From Ignavibacteriales bacterium (GTDB lineage Bacteria > Bacteroidota > Ignavibacteria > Ignavibacteriales > Ignavibacteriaceae): DNA of 64,000 nucleotides. A program made the translations under genes and the position numbers. Below, piece after piece: positions 34,406-43,808 of the stretch. The DNA is taken from contig JADJEI010000001.1 of NCBI GenBank assembly GCA_016709155.1, positions 1,984,001-2,048,000 on the forward strand. Direction: 5' to 3'. The number at the start of each line of letters is the position of its first letter. Positions within the stretch are counted from its first letter, which is position 1. The notes under the pieces were generated by a model. The model saw nothing but the letters and a program-made list of their open reading frames with translations. It searched no databases and had not been told where the DNA came from.

Positions 34406-37400
34406 CTAAAGTTTATTCAATTCTAAAATTAATTCTTGTACACTTTGGTACCTTTGTGCAGGATCCTTCTGCAAGCATTTCTCTGCAATCTCATCTTCCA
34501 ATTTCCCGGTAAGATTATTAATTGAAGAAGGCGGTGGCGGAATATTATTAAAAATAGAATGAATGAGAGCAATTTCATTTTCACCTTTGAACGGTAAGGT
34601 ATTGGTTAGTAGTTCATAAAAAATAACCCCAACCGAAAAAATATCAGTTCGATGGTCAGAATTAATATTAGTCACTTGTTCCGGTGCCACATAGCCAAGA
34701 GTTCCAATTACAGTCCCGAGTGATGTCATTGTTGATACGAGTGTTGACTTTGACAAACCAAAATCCATAATTCTAATCTCGCCTGAAGAATCAAGCATGA
34801 TGTTATTAGTCTTCAAATCGCGATGAACAACTTTGTGCGAATGAATTTCTGCCAGCCCTGCACAGATTTGAGTCATTATCTTTTTTATTAATAATTTATC
34901 AAGCGGATAATTTTTTTGGAGCAATTCTTTTAATGTGCCTCCTTCGAGAAATTCCATTGCAATAAAAAATTTATCGTCAGCTTCGCTTGTCTCAAATACT
35001 TTTACAATATTCGGATGGTTGAATGAAGAAAGAAGCTGCCCTTCTCCTGAAAATCTTTTTTTATTTTCTGCATCTTGAAGCAAGGCGGGGTTCATCAATT
35101 TTAGGGCGACATTTTTTTTTGTGATAGTATCACAAACTTTATAAACAGTGCCCATTCCACCTTCACCTATTTTCTCCTCAATTCGATAATGCGAAATATA
35201 CTTTGCGTTTTTCTTTTCCAGATAATTTTTCATAGTATAAATAAAAGAAACACCAAGCGCGGGAATTACAGAAAAGGAAATCGCCGACGAAATAAGCCAC
35301 GGTTCATTTATTGTGAAATGAACGATAAGCAAATAGATCAATAATAAGGTTATAGGAATGAAATAATATCCAGTGACTTCTTTAGCTCTAAATTTTATTG
35401 CCGCAAAATAAAATAAGCCGATAATAATGAGTATTATTATCATCTTAATAATTTCAATTGGAAGATCTATTAATAAGAATGTTCTTTGAATAGATTTAGA
35501 CGAAAGGACAAATAATCTTTTAAAGAAAGTTGATTCATAAACTTCAAGAACAGATCCGTGCGTAATATTATCGTATCTCAATTTATTCCCGCCGGGAAAA
35601 ACAACATTTAAATTGTACTTGATATTTTGTGGCAATGCTAAAATGACTTCATTCATATTTTGCAGTGTCGGCGACGATCCGCAGCCGGAAGTGCAAAACT
35701 CATTTGAGATTATATTTCCCTTTTTATCAAAGCCTGTCAGGGATAATTTCACACCTGCACCGGAACGATTGGACACGTCGGGGAATAATTTAACTTTCAG
35801 ATAATTATTTCTATTGAGGTTATTTCTATAAAGCACGCATTTATTGCCCTTTTCGCCTATTGCTTCACTGATTCCAACAAACAAATCGTTGTCGCCGTCA
35901 TTATCAATATCAGCAAAGGAAGGGTTACCGGCAAAATTAATTCCTGTTTCCTGACTAACTTCACGAAAGTTCATCCGTTTTGAATTCAAAAACAATTTTG
36001 AGCTGACGAACAAATCTGTCCACCCATCATTATTAACATCGCAAGCCGAAGCACATCCGTTTAATGGTTCGGGATTAAAAATGATTTCGTTAAAACCGGC
36101 TCGTTCTGATTGGTTATCAAATGAAGCATCACCTTTGTTTATAAATAAAATAGGAGGGGCTTGCTGATTCTGAATAAACACATCTAACCAGCCGTCATTA
36201 TTAAAATCTGCGGTGCAAGCCGAATTGGAATTGAGCGATAAATTATTTGGTGATTTAAATTCCGGTAGTGTTTTTTCTTCAAAGCGAAAATTACCCTTGT
36301 TTAAATAAAGCGAAAAGTATTTGTGAGCAACAGGGATGCGATATACTAAAAATATATCGGTAAGACCATCATTATTAAAATCTCCATTCAACATTGTATT
36401 GACAGGTAATTTTTTGTTTAGCGGTAAACCTGTTTCATTGCTAACAGACGCAAACTTTGCTGCGCCATTATTTTTATAGAAATACGATCGTCCGTCATAA
36501 TTCCAAATCAATAGATCAAGGTTGCCGTCGTTATCAAAATCAGAAGCGCTGCCCGATAGAAGAGAAGCCGGATTGATAAACTCAAAATTGAGATTTGATT
36601 TATCTGAAAAATCTCTGAATGAATTTCCACTGCCAAGATATACTTTAAATTTGTCCGCATAATAAATTTGAATAATATCATTTTCACCATCGTTGTTAAA
36701 ATCAGCAACTGCAGTAAAGTTAGAACTTCTAAGCGGATCGGAAGAATCTTCGTTGTATTTATATTCCGTAAAAATACCCCTGCCATTATTTTCATAAATC
36801 ACGGCAGGTCCATCTGAAGGCAGCGAAAGTAAATCAGGTGCAGAGTGATCACCGTGATTAAAAAATATTCCACCGCGGCTGTTTGGTCTTAACGAAGCTC
36901 GCGAAGTAAAATCAGTAAATGAGAATCCAATCGTTTTGGAGTTAGTGTAAATTCCATTGTCGCCGATAATCCATGTTTTTTGGTTGTGGTTAGATTCCAA
37001 AACGAAATCAACATCTAAAAAATTATCTTCTATGCTCACCGCATCAATGTTTCTTTTCCAAATTTTACCGTCATATTCAAACATTGAAGAATTAGCACCT
37101 ACTGCGATGGCATAAGTTGAATCAATTCCTTTTATTGAGAGGAGATGATCGGCTGTTTCAATTCTCTGAACCTCCCATTTCTTTCCATCAAATTTTAAAA
37201 GAGTTCCATTCTGTCCGGTGATCCAACCAAAATTTTTATTAGCCATCCAGATTTTTTCCAGATGATTATTTGTCGGCGAAGCAACCTTTCGCCATTTAGA
37301 TTCGATACATCTGATTATCAAACCATCTTTGCCCACCCCCCAGCCGTTTTTTGAATCAAACATGAACAAATCATTTATGTCACCCGAAAGAAAATTAGAA

Positions 37401-38035
37401 AGAGAATCTCTATTCACCGGGCTTGATTGAGCCATCCACCTTTTCTTATTATAAAAAAGAATATTGCCCTGTTGACCTGCGAGCCACGCTGATCCGTCTT
37501 TTGTTATGGAGAGGGCTTTCCACATTGCAAAATCAGTATCATCCCATTTAACATTAGGAATATCAATTTCTTTTTTACCATTTGAACTTAGTTCTGTAAG
37601 TACAGGTTTATAATGACCTGTATGCGTCAAGTGATTTATTACCCAAGTTTTTGTCGAATCATACTGCCCAATTAGAGGGAAATCAGAATAAGGAAAATTG
37701 AATATTGAATTCCACTTTCCATTTTCATATTTATAAACATTACCAGGAATATTCCCGCGGCCGCGTGAAACTGCAACGCCGGTTGAAGATGAAAACATTC
37801 GTATTTTTGAACCAAGTTCAATATCAGCCTGTTTGTACCACACATCTGTTGAATCATCCGCAACTTCCTCCTCCTCAATTGCGTTGTCCGATTTACTACA
37901 GGAGATAAATTGAAGTGAAAATGCTAACAGTAAAAGCAGAATTGATAAAGCATTTGATTTAATGGCGTACGAATTAGAGAACGCACTACTCACATCAGTT
38001 TTTATCACTTTACTATTTGGAAAGCTCGTTCTCAA
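34406..38035 (-). CDS. Receptor-like Ser/Thr kinase with FG-GAP and ASPIC/UnbV ectodomain
   Basis: 1209 residues. A lipobox-like N-terminus (hydrophobic 29-45, then SC at 45-46) leads into a propeller region (about 60-370, with repeats such as KNGWGVGKDGLIIRC and KNFGWITGQNGTLLKFDG). Six FG-GAP/VCBS Ca-loops follow (about 445, 498, 551, 609, 666 and 708; e.g. ADFNNDGENDII), then an ASPIC/UnbV domain (about 738-835). Three membrane helices lie near 861-884, 890-908 and 912-935, which would put the C-terminus in the cytoplasm. The kinase (about 950-1205) has all key motifs: GEGGMGTVYK, VALKL (Lys979), HRDLKTNN (Asp1073), DFG and APE. It should be active. It overlaps the upstream peroxidase gene by 23 bp. 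Confidence 0.9.
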   Translation of the reverse strand: MRTSFPNSKVIKTDVSSAFSNSYAIKSNALSILLLLLAFSLQFISCSKSDNAIEEEEVADDSTDVWYKQADIELGSKIRMFSSSTGVAVSRGRGNIPGNVYKYENGKWNSIFNFPYSDFPLIGQYDSTKTWVINHLTHTGHYKPVLTELSSNGKKEIDIPNVKWDDTDFAMWKALSITKDGSAWLAGQQGNILFYNKKRWMAQSSPVNRDSLSNFLSGDINDLFMFDSKNGWGVGKDGLIIRCIESKWRKVASPTNNHLEKIWMANKNFGWITGQNGTLLKFDGKKWEVQRIETADHLLSIKGIDSTYAIAVGANSSMFEYDGKIWKRNIDAVSIEDNFLDVDFVLESNHNQKTWIIGDNGIYTNSKTIGFSFTDFTSRASLRPNSRGGIFFNHGDHSAPDLLSLPSDGPAVIYENNGRGIFTEYKYNEDSSDPLRSSNFTAVADFNNDGENDIIQIYYADKFKVYLGSGNSFRDFSDKSNLNFEFINPASLLSGSASDFDNDGNLDLLIWNYDGRSYFYKNNGAAKFASVSNETGLPLNKKLPVNTMLNGDFNNDGLTDIFLVYRIPVAHKYFSLYLNKGNFRFEEKTLPEFKSPNNLSLNSNSACTADFNNDGWLDVFIQNQQAPPILFINKGDASFDNQSERAGFNEIIFNPEPLNGCASACDVNNDGWTDLFVSSKLFLNSKRMNFREVSQETGINFAGNPSFADIDNDGDNDLFVGISEAIGEKGNKCVLYRNNLNRNNYLKVKLFPDVSNRSGAGVKLSLTGFDKKGNIISNEFCTSGCGSSPTLQNMNEVILALPQNIKYNLNVVFPGGNKLRYDNITHGSVLEVYESTFFKRLFVLSSKSIQRTFLLIDLPIEIIKMIIILIIIGLFYFAAIKFRAKEVTGYYFIPITLLLIYLLIVHFTINEPWLISSAISFSVIPALGVSFIYTMKNYLEKKNAKYISHYRIEEKIGEGGMGTVYKVCDTITKKNVALKLMNPALLQDAENKKRFSGEGQLLSSFNHPNIVKVFETSEADDKFFIAMEFLEGGTLKELLQKNYPLDKLLIKKIMTQICAGLAEIHSHKVVHRDLKTNNIMLDSSGEIRIMDFGLSKSTLVSTMTSLGTVIGTLGYVAPEQVTNINSDHRTDIFSVGVIFYELLTNTLPFKGENEIALIHSIFNNIPPPPSSINNLTGKLEDEIAEKCLQKDPAQRYQSVQELILELNKL

Positions 38036-38612
38036 TTGCGGAGGTTATTTTTTCATTTGCTGGTTCAACTTTGCTGCGAAATCTTTTAACGATTGAACCA
38101 TCTTTTGCAATTAGAAATTTTTCAAAATTCCATTTTACATCGCCCTGCTCGATTTCTGAACAATTTGTTAATCTTTCAAAGAGTGGAGAACGATCTTTTC
38201 CGTTCACCTCGATTTTATCAAACAATTTAAAAGTGACATTATATTTTGTTGAACAAAAATTTAGGATTTCTTTATTCGTCCCCGGCTCTTGCTGTCCAAA
38301 TTGATTGCACGGGAAAGCTAATATTTCGAAGCCTCTGTTTTTATAAGTTTGATAAATATCTTCAAGCCCTTCGTATTGTGGAGTATAGCCGCAGAAACTT
38401 GCAACGTTTACTATCATCAATACTTTACCTTCATAACTTGAAAGAGCGATTTCATTTCCATTAATATCTTTGACTGAGAGATCTTTTATGTTGTTGTTCA
38501 TTTGTTCTATCTTCTGTTTACTGTTTGATTCAAAAAAATTGGATGAATAAATAAAATATACCGGTAAAGAAATAATACCGATAGATAATGTTATTAAAAT
38601 TATTTTTTTCAT
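38013..38612 (-). CDS. Glutathione peroxidase family protein, exported or membrane-anchored
   Basis: 199 residues with an N-terminal hydrophobic signal or anchor (IILITLSIGIISLPVYFIY). The peroxidase domain has the catalytic Cys in NVASFCGYTPQY (Cys form, not selenocysteine), Gln in FPCNQFGQQEPG and Trp in KWNFEKFLI. Most bacterial members reduce peroxides with thioredoxin rather than glutathione. It overlaps the start of the large kinase gene by 23 bp, so the two are likely co-transcribed. Confidence 0.9.
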   Translation of the reverse strand: MKKIILITLSIGIISLPVYFIYSSNFFESNSKQKIEQMNNNIKDLSVKDINGNEIALSSYEGKVLMIVNVASFCGYTPQYEGLEDIYQTYKNRGFEILAFPCNQFGQQEPGTNKEILNFCSTKYNVTFKLFDKIEVNGKDRSPLFERLTNCSEIEQGDVKWNFEKFLIAKDGSIVKRFRSKVEPANEKITSAIENELSK

Positions 38613-38648
38613 TTGATGTCCTCAATTAAAATGTAGATTATAGATTGA

Positions 38649-38954
38649 CTAATTTATACCACCTCTAATTAGATCCATTACCATACAAGAAGAAAGATAT
38701 TTACTGGAGTTTTCTTTTCTTCTTGAGTATATTTTTGCTCCTAAAAACTGACCGGTAAAAAAAGCAGCAACAAGTATTGGATATGTATAAAATTCAAATC
38801 CAATATGAGTAATAAATCTGATCGCAACAACAAAGGGCACAGGGATATGAATGGCGAGCGCCCACTGAAGTGAAAATTTTTTAATATTTGCCCGCCAATA
38901 ACCAAATGGCAAATTCAAAGTAAAAATAAAAATTACTGCAAAAAGTATGTTCAT
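38649..38954 (-). CDS. Small membrane protein, unknown function
   Basis: 101 residues with an N-terminal hydrophobic helix (MNILFAVIFIFTLNLPFGYW), a second hydrophobic stretch (ALAIHIPVPFVVAIRFI) and a third (PILVAAFFTGQFLGAKIY). I do not recognise the family. Its ATG shares one base with the stop of the TPM-domain gene (TAATG), so translation is coupled and the two products may interact in the membrane. Confidence 0.65.
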   Translation of the reverse strand: MNILFAVIFIFTLNLPFGYWRANIKKFSLQWALAIHIPVPFVVAIRFITHIGFEFYTYPILVAAFFTGQFLGAKIYSRRKENSSKYLSSCMVMDLIRGGIN

Positions 38955-39412
38955 TATTCAACAATAACCTTGTTAGAAATTTCATTAGTGTCATCTACTT
39001 TAAGGGGAAAGTGTTCGGAGAGGATCCGACCAATTTCATCTAACCCATGAAGAAGTCCTTCACAAAAATTTCCCGCCAGGAAATGAGCCAGCATTTGTTC
39101 TTTGATTCTTTCCCATGTATCGGCATTGACTTTCGAATTGATTCCTTCATCTGCAAGAATATGAAATTGTTTATCATCAAGCATAAGAAAAATTATTATG
39201 CCGGTGCGATCACGTGTTTGATTTATCCTGAGTTTATAAAATTGAGCTTCTGCAAGTTGAGATATTGATTTTTTCTTCTCGGAAAATTTTTTCTTTTCTC
39301 TGATGGTTACACAAATTTCGCCTGAAGTAATTTTTTCAATTGTCTGAATTTTGTTGGTGATGCGAAGAAGTTCGTCATCATCAAAGTAAGTGTAAAATAA
39401 TTTATTCTTCAT
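38954..39412 (-). CDS. TPM-domain protein (TLP18.3/Psb32/MOLO-1 family)
   Basis: 152 residues. The TPM core is visible: KIQTIEKITSGEICVTIRE, a TRDRTGIIIFLMLDDKQFHI segment, then ADEGINSKVNADTWERI. No signal peptide or membrane helix is present, unlike longer TPM proteins. Family members have been linked to phosphatase activity or to membrane-complex assembly, but the role in bacteria is unclear. It is translationally coupled to the small membrane protein downstream. Confidence 0.8.
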   Translation of the reverse strand: MKNKLFYTYFDDDELLRITNKIQTIEKITSGEICVTIREKKKFSEKKKSISQLAEAQFYKLRINQTRDRTGIIIFLMLDDKQFHILADEGINSKVNADTWERIKEQMLAHFLAGNFCEGLLHGLDEIGRILSEHFPLKVDDTNEISNKVIVE

Positions 39413-39498
39413 AAATGCCTTCTAATTCTACTCTCAAGCTATTAAAGCGAGAGAATTGTTGCAAGTAATAAAAATTCTTTCTAAATACGGACAAATAA

Positions 39499-39885
39499 TT
39501 ATTGAACAATTGCGGTGGCTTCTATTTCAATCAGTAGATCCGGATGTATTAATGATTTAACTTCCACCATTGTTGCCGCGGGTTTTATGTTTTTGAAAAA
39601 TTCATTATGAGCTTTACCAATTTCATCCCATTTTGAAATATCTGTTACAAACATTCTTATTCTAACTACATCATTCAAGGATGCCCCTACCTGTAATAAG
39701 GAGCTTTCTATTTTAGAAATAATATATTTTGTCTGCTCATAAACATTTCCAATGCCGATAATATTTTCTCCGTCTGAAGAAGTTGTCCCGGATACTTCTA
39801 TTACATTATTAATTCTAACAGCTCTCGAATAACCGAGAAGGTTCTCCCAAACTGCTCCGGAAGAAATATTTTTTCTATTGCTCAT
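39499..39885 (-). CDS. RidA-family (YjgF/UK114) deaminase
   Basis: About 128 residues from the inner ATG 39885, the usual start for the family (SNRKNISSGAVWE); a start four codons earlier is possible. It has the RidA pattern GYSRAVRINN, TKYIISKIESSLLQVGAS and VRIRMFVTDISKWDEIG, and the terminal LIEIEATAIV. RidA proteins hydrolyse reactive enamines and imines made by PLP enzymes; the Arg in VRIRMFV matches the catalytic position. It follows the AlkD gene by a few bases. Confidence 0.88.
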   Translation of the reverse strand: MSNRKNISSGAVWENLLGYSRAVRINNVIEVSGTTSSDGENIIGIGNVYEQTKYIISKIESSLLQVGASLNDVVRIRMFVTDISKWDEIGKAHNEFFKNIKPAATMVEVKSLIHPDLLIEIEATAIVQ

Positions 39886-39903
39886 AATAAATTCCATTTA
39901 TGA

Positions 39904-40635
39904 TTAAAACAATAAAGGAGAAGATTTAACTTTAACAAGTAAATAGGCTTTGCGTTTGGGTTCAGGAAACTTTTCTATTGCATAACGGAGCATTGTACGC
40001 GGCATTTTTTGATAATGCACTTCTAAAAAATCTTCTTCTGATTGCAAATCTTTTTTACCAATTTCCCTCAGCATCCAGCCAACGGCTTTATGAATTAAAT
40101 CATGCTTATCATTTAAAAGAATTTTAGCAAGTCTGAGTGTAGTAACAAACTCGCCACTCTGAATAAATTTGAAAGTACTTAAAATGCTTATTCTTCGGTC
40201 CCAAAGATTTTTTGAGCTGGCAAGTTTAAAAAGAATCTCTCTGTCTTTATCAAGAAACCACTCGCCTAAAAGTTTTGGTGCAGATAGATCAACAAGATCC
40301 CAGTTGTTAACATTTTTTCGATTAGTCAAATATAAACGAATTATTTTTTCTCGTTCCTTTTCATCTGCTTTTTTAAATTTGTTCACTAAAATGAATAATG
40401 CAATTAGCCGTTCTTCGTGAATTTTAGACTGCATTGCTTTTATAGTTTCAGCCAAAGGAAGATCATAGAATTGTTTTGCTATCATTCTTTGAACCGGCAC
40501 TTTTATTCCCGCAAGAATATCACCCTCAGCATATTGTCCGGGTGCAGTTTTGAAAAACCGCTGTAAAAATATTGCTTGAGATTTATTTGAATGCCGGCGT
40601 ACTATTTTTTTTAAATCAGTGTATCTCATCAACAA
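39904..40635 (-). CDS. AlkD-like DNA alkylation repair protein
   Basis: 243 residues of HEAT-like helical repeats. Family motifs: FFKTAPGQYAEGDILAGIKVP, NWDLVDLSAP, SKNLWDRRISIL, DLIHKAVGWMLREIGK and a late MPRTMLRYAIEKFP. AlkD glycosylases excise N3- and N7-alkylated bases without base flipping; the conserved Trp and Asp residues in NNWDLVD and NLWDRR are present, so activity is likely. It is first in a short minus-strand pair with RidA. Confidence 0.92.
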   Translation of the reverse strand: MLMRYTDLKKIVRRHSNKSQAIFLQRFFKTAPGQYAEGDILAGIKVPVQRMIAKQFYDLPLAETIKAMQSKIHEERLIALFILVNKFKKADEKEREKIIRLYLTNRKNVNNWDLVDLSAPKLLGEWFLDKDREILFKLASSKNLWDRRISILSTFKFIQSGEFVTTLRLAKILLNDKHDLIHKAVGWMLREIGKKDLQSEEDFLEVHYQKMPRTMLRYAIEKFPEPKRKAYLLVKVKSSPLLF

Positions 40636-40740
40636 TTGTAATTTTTTTTATGTTCAAATTAACGATTAACAGACTTAACCAAAATTTATCTGCTAAGGCA
40701 AATTATTTTATTTATTTTTGAATGATAAAAAATAAAAAGC

Positions 40741-41319
40741 ATGATAATTATAATAGATTTAGGAAAAGAAAACACAGCGAGCATTCAACAAGCGTTGGAC
40801 GAACTTTCTATCGAATACAAAGTCACTTCATCAGAATATGAAATATGCCGTGCGAATTGTGTCATACTTTGCGGCTACGGTGAAGCTTCTGCCGGGCTTA
40901 AAAAATTACACTTGATGAATCTTTTTACAGTGATGAGAATCATCAAGCGTCCATTGCTTGGCATTGGGCTCGGGATGCAGTTGATGAGCACTTATTCTTC
41001 CGAAGGAAATGTTTCCTGCCTCGGAATATTTCCAGGTGCGACAGAAAAATTTGCTTCTTCTGAACGACACACCGGGATGTTTCCAATCCATGTTCAAAGT
41101 GAAAGTAAAATTCTATCGGATATTCGGAGCGATGATAAATTTTATTTTGATCACAGCTATTATCTTCCGATATCAGAGAACACAACTTCGGTATCAGAAT
41201 TCGGAATTAATTTTTCTGCTTCGATGGAAAAAGATAAAAGTTTCGGTGTACAGTTTCATCCCGAAAAAAGCGGTGATGCGGGATTATTGATTCTTAAAAA
41301 TTTTTTGTCTATTGAATAA
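40741..41319 (+). CDS. HisH-like class I amidotransferase lacking the nucleophile Cys
   Basis: 192 residues, close to HisH length. The nucleophile elbow, normally GICLGMQ, reads PLLGIGLGMQLM, so Cys is Gly at residue 76 (codon GGG). The His and Glu of the triad remain (FGVQFHPEKSG). The oxyanion region is also altered (CGYGEAS instead of PGVG). Glutaminase activity should therefore be lost, and no hisF or other histidine gene is nearby. It may be a binding or regulatory pseudoenzyme, or a decaying paralogue. It converges on the acyl-CoA-synthetase-like gene, with 1 bp between the two. Confidence 0.8.
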   Translation: MIIIIDLGKENTASIQQALDELSIEYKVTSSEYEICRANCVILCGYGEASAGLKKLHLMNLFTVMRIIKRPLLGIGLGMQLMSTYSSEGNVSCLGIFPGATEKFASSERHTGMFPIHVQSESKILSDIRSDDKFYFDHSYYLPISENTTSVSEFGINFSASMEKDKSFGVQFHPEKSGDAGLLILKNFLSIE

Positions 41320-41320
41320 T

Positions 41321-43267
41321 TCAGTTATCAATAAAGAGATTTTCAAGCTGCAAGTATTCGTCTATTTTATTTTGTAATTTTTTATCTGTATTTAAAAGAA
41401 CGACCTCTCTCAAGTGTTTCCGATCGATTTTTCCAGATTCAGTTTTAGGAATCTGTTTTATAAAAAATATTTCGTCGGGCTTCGCTGCTATATCCACCGT
41501 ATTTACAATGTGATTTCTAATCTCTTCTTTGAATAATAAAGAAGCTTCAACGTTTTCTTTGAGTGAAACAAAAACTACAAGCGCATTGTTTTTGATTTCA
41601 TCCGGCTTGCATATTACTGCGGCATCGTTTATTCCTTCAATCAAACTTAGCGAAGACTCAACTTCAGCAATGCTGATTCTTATTCCTGCAATTTTTACTA
41701 CTGAATCAACTCTACCGATAATTTTTATTTCGTTATGATTAATATTTTGAGCAGCATCACCGGTAAAAAAGAAGTCTTTGAAATAATTGTAATAAAATTC
41801 TTTGATATATTTTTTATTGTTATTTACGGATCGAACAATGGATGGAAAACTTTTGAGAAGGACTAAGTAACCTGTCATGTCATTTCTTAAAATTTCACGC
41901 TTTTTATTGAGCACCGCATGTTCGATTCCCGGAAGCGGGGAACCACAATTTTTACACAAAGGTCTTTCGTTATTTACAAATGAAGAAAACAGTGCTGAAC
42001 CGCTCTCACTTTGAATCCAGAAATTTATTAGCTGACATTTTTTTTGCCCCACCTCTTCAAAAAACCATTTCATTGTTTCCTCTTCAATTGATTCGCCGGT
42101 TACTGCTATCAATCGCAATGAAGAAATATCATTATTATTCATCCAGAGTGTTCCAATTTTTTGAAATGCACGGACGTTAGTAGGCAAAGTAATAAAGACG
42201 TTGATTTTGTAAGTTGAAATTATTTTCCAGAAACGATCCGGCTCGGGGTAGTTAGGCAAACCTTCATAAAGAACAGTGGTAGCGCCATTAAGCAAAGCTC
42301 CGTAAACAGAATATGCATGTGCTTCAATAGAAGAGATATCGCTCGAGCACCAAAAAACATCATCTTCTCTTATTCCAAACAGCCATTGAAATGAAATATA
42401 ATTTTGCACCATAAATCCAGCAGAAGAATGAACCAAACCGAGGGGGTTATCTAATTGTCCTGCGCTATAAATAATAAAAAGCGGCTGCTCTGAGTCAAGC
42501 TCTCGCACTTTTATAAAATCTGAAGAATTTTTTATTTCATCGTGCCACCAAATATCGCGTCCGCTATGCATAATTAAATTTGATTCTGAATTTCGTTTGA
42601 GGACAATTACTTTTTGAATTCTCTCATTCGAACTGATTGCTAAATCAATGTTTTGTTTTAATGGAATGGCTGCTCCCTTTCTGAAGGACGAATCCGCAGT
42701 AATAATAAATTTTGACTCCGAATCTTCAATTTTTTTCCGAAGTGACTCAACTGTTGTCACAGCAGCGATAACACAATGCACAGCACCAATTCGAGAGCAG
42801 GCAAGCATCGCAATAATAGATTCGGGGATGTTGCCCATAAAAATAATTACGACATCTCCTTTTTTCACGCCGGTAGATTTTAACACTCCTGCAAACCGAT
42901 TTACTTCATCAGAAAGAATTTGATAAGTAAGAATTCTTGATTCGCCCGATTCCCCCTCCCATATTATTGCAGCTTTATTTTTTCTCCACGTCGAAATGTG
43001 TCTATCTAAACAATTGAAAGAAATATTAGTTTTAGCATTAACAAACCATTTGGGATTTGTAAATTTTTGATTATAAACGGCATCCCATTTTTTAAACCAA
43101 AATAATTTCTCAGCAATACTGTTCCAAAAATCTTCTGATTTATTAATTGAGTTTAGATAAGTATGTTCATAATTTTCTTTTGATGATAAAAGCGGATTTG
43201 CGGAAGTAAATTCTTTATTGGAATCTATCTGATTAGTGGTTTGCTCCGTTTTAGGAAGATTATTCAT
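41321..43267 (-). CDS. Acetyl-CoA-synthetase-like protein with degenerate P-loop
   Basis: 648 residues, the length of acetyl-CoA synthetase, and similar over the full length (RIGAVHCVIAAVTTVESL, NGATTVLYEGLPNYPEPDRF, FTGDAAQ, IIGRVDSVVKIAGIRISIAE, IPKTESGKIDRK). The ATP phosphate-binding loop, normally TSGSTGKPKG, reads SAGQLDNPLG (residues 268-277), without its glycines and lysine. The WWQTETG motif reads FWIQSESG. The C-terminal catalytic Lys is kept. Adenylation is probably lost or much changed. It may be a pseudoenzyme or use another substrate. The N-terminal 30 residues are extra and polar. Confidence 0.85.
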   Translation of the reverse strand: MNNLPKTEQTTNQIDSNKEFTSANPLLSSKENYEHTYLNSINKSEDFWNSIAEKLFWFKKWDAVYNQKFTNPKWFVNAKTNISFNCLDRHISTWRKNKAAIIWEGESGESRILTYQILSDEVNRFAGVLKSTGVKKGDVVIIFMGNIPESIIAMLACSRIGAVHCVIAAVTTVESLRKKIEDSESKFIITADSSFRKGAAIPLKQNIDLAISSNERIQKVIVLKRNSESNLIMHSGRDIWWHDEIKNSSDFIKVRELDSEQPLFIIYSAGQLDNPLGLVHSSAGFMVQNYISFQWLFGIREDDVFWCSSDISSIEAHAYSVYGALLNGATTVLYEGLPNYPEPDRFWKIISTYKINVFITLPTNVRAFQKIGTLWMNNNDISSLRLIAVTGESIEEETMKWFFEEVGQKKCQLINFWIQSESGSALFSSFVNNERPLCKNCGSPLPGIEHAVLNKKREILRNDMTGYLVLLKSFPSIVRSVNNNKKYIKEFYYNYFKDFFFTGDAAQNINHNEIKIIGRVDSVVKIAGIRISIAEVESSLSLIEGINDAAVICKPDEIKNNALVVFVSLKENVEASLLFKEEIRNHIVNTVDIAAKPDEIFFIKQIPKTESGKIDRKHLREVVLLNTDKKLQNKIDEYLQLENLFIDN

Positions 43268-43390
43268 TTAACGCGAAAGTATTTTCAATTGTTTGAAATT
43301 AAATTAGAAAGAGTTTGAAGTAAAATCAAACATTGATTCTTAAAACAATTTCTTAAATTTAAAAAGTTTTATATAAATTTTACAATAACA

Positions 43391-43798
43391 ATGTATACAG
43401 CATTCGAAACAGAAATCACAATTCGTCCTGACGACATTGATATGAACAATCATGTTCATAATTCAAAATACCTTGATTATGTGCTTGCTGCAAGATATGA
43501 TCAAATGAAAAATAATTATAAAATGCCGATGGAAGAATTTTTAAGTCTTGGTTATAATTGGGTTGTGAGCAGTTCATACATTGAATATAAGCGAGCATTA
43601 AAACTAACTGATAAAATAATTGTAAGAACTCAGCTCGATTCGTTCAGCGGTGCGCAGTCGAAAGTGAAATTTTGGGTAATAAAAAAAGAGAACAACAAAA
43701 CCGCTGCTGAAGGTGAAATTATTTATACAATGATTTCTTTGAAATCCGGTAAACCAATCAGAATACCCGAAGAAGTTTTAAATCGTTATTTAATATGA
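43391..43798 (+). CDS. Acyl-CoA thioesterase (4HBT, YbgC/FadM-like)
   Basis: 135 residues forming a single hotdog domain. The active-site region is RPDDIDMNNHVHNSKYLDY, with the usual Asp and Asn-His; YIEYKRALKLTDKIIVRTQL and a late GEIIYTMISLKSGKP follow. It should hydrolyse medium or short acyl-CoA or acyl-ACP thioesters. It starts 123 bp from the divergent acyl-CoA-synthetase-like gene, which fits a role in acyl-CoA metabolism, and is followed 10 bp later by an unknown protein. Confidence 0.88.
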   Translation: MYTAFETEITIRPDDIDMNNHVHNSKYLDYVLAARYDQMKNNYKMPMEEFLSLGYNWVVSSSYIEYKRALKLTDKIIVRTQLDSFSGAQSKVKFWVIKKENNKTAAEGEIIYTMISLKSGKPIRIPEEVLNRYLI

Positions 43799-43808
43799 AT
43801 AAAATATT

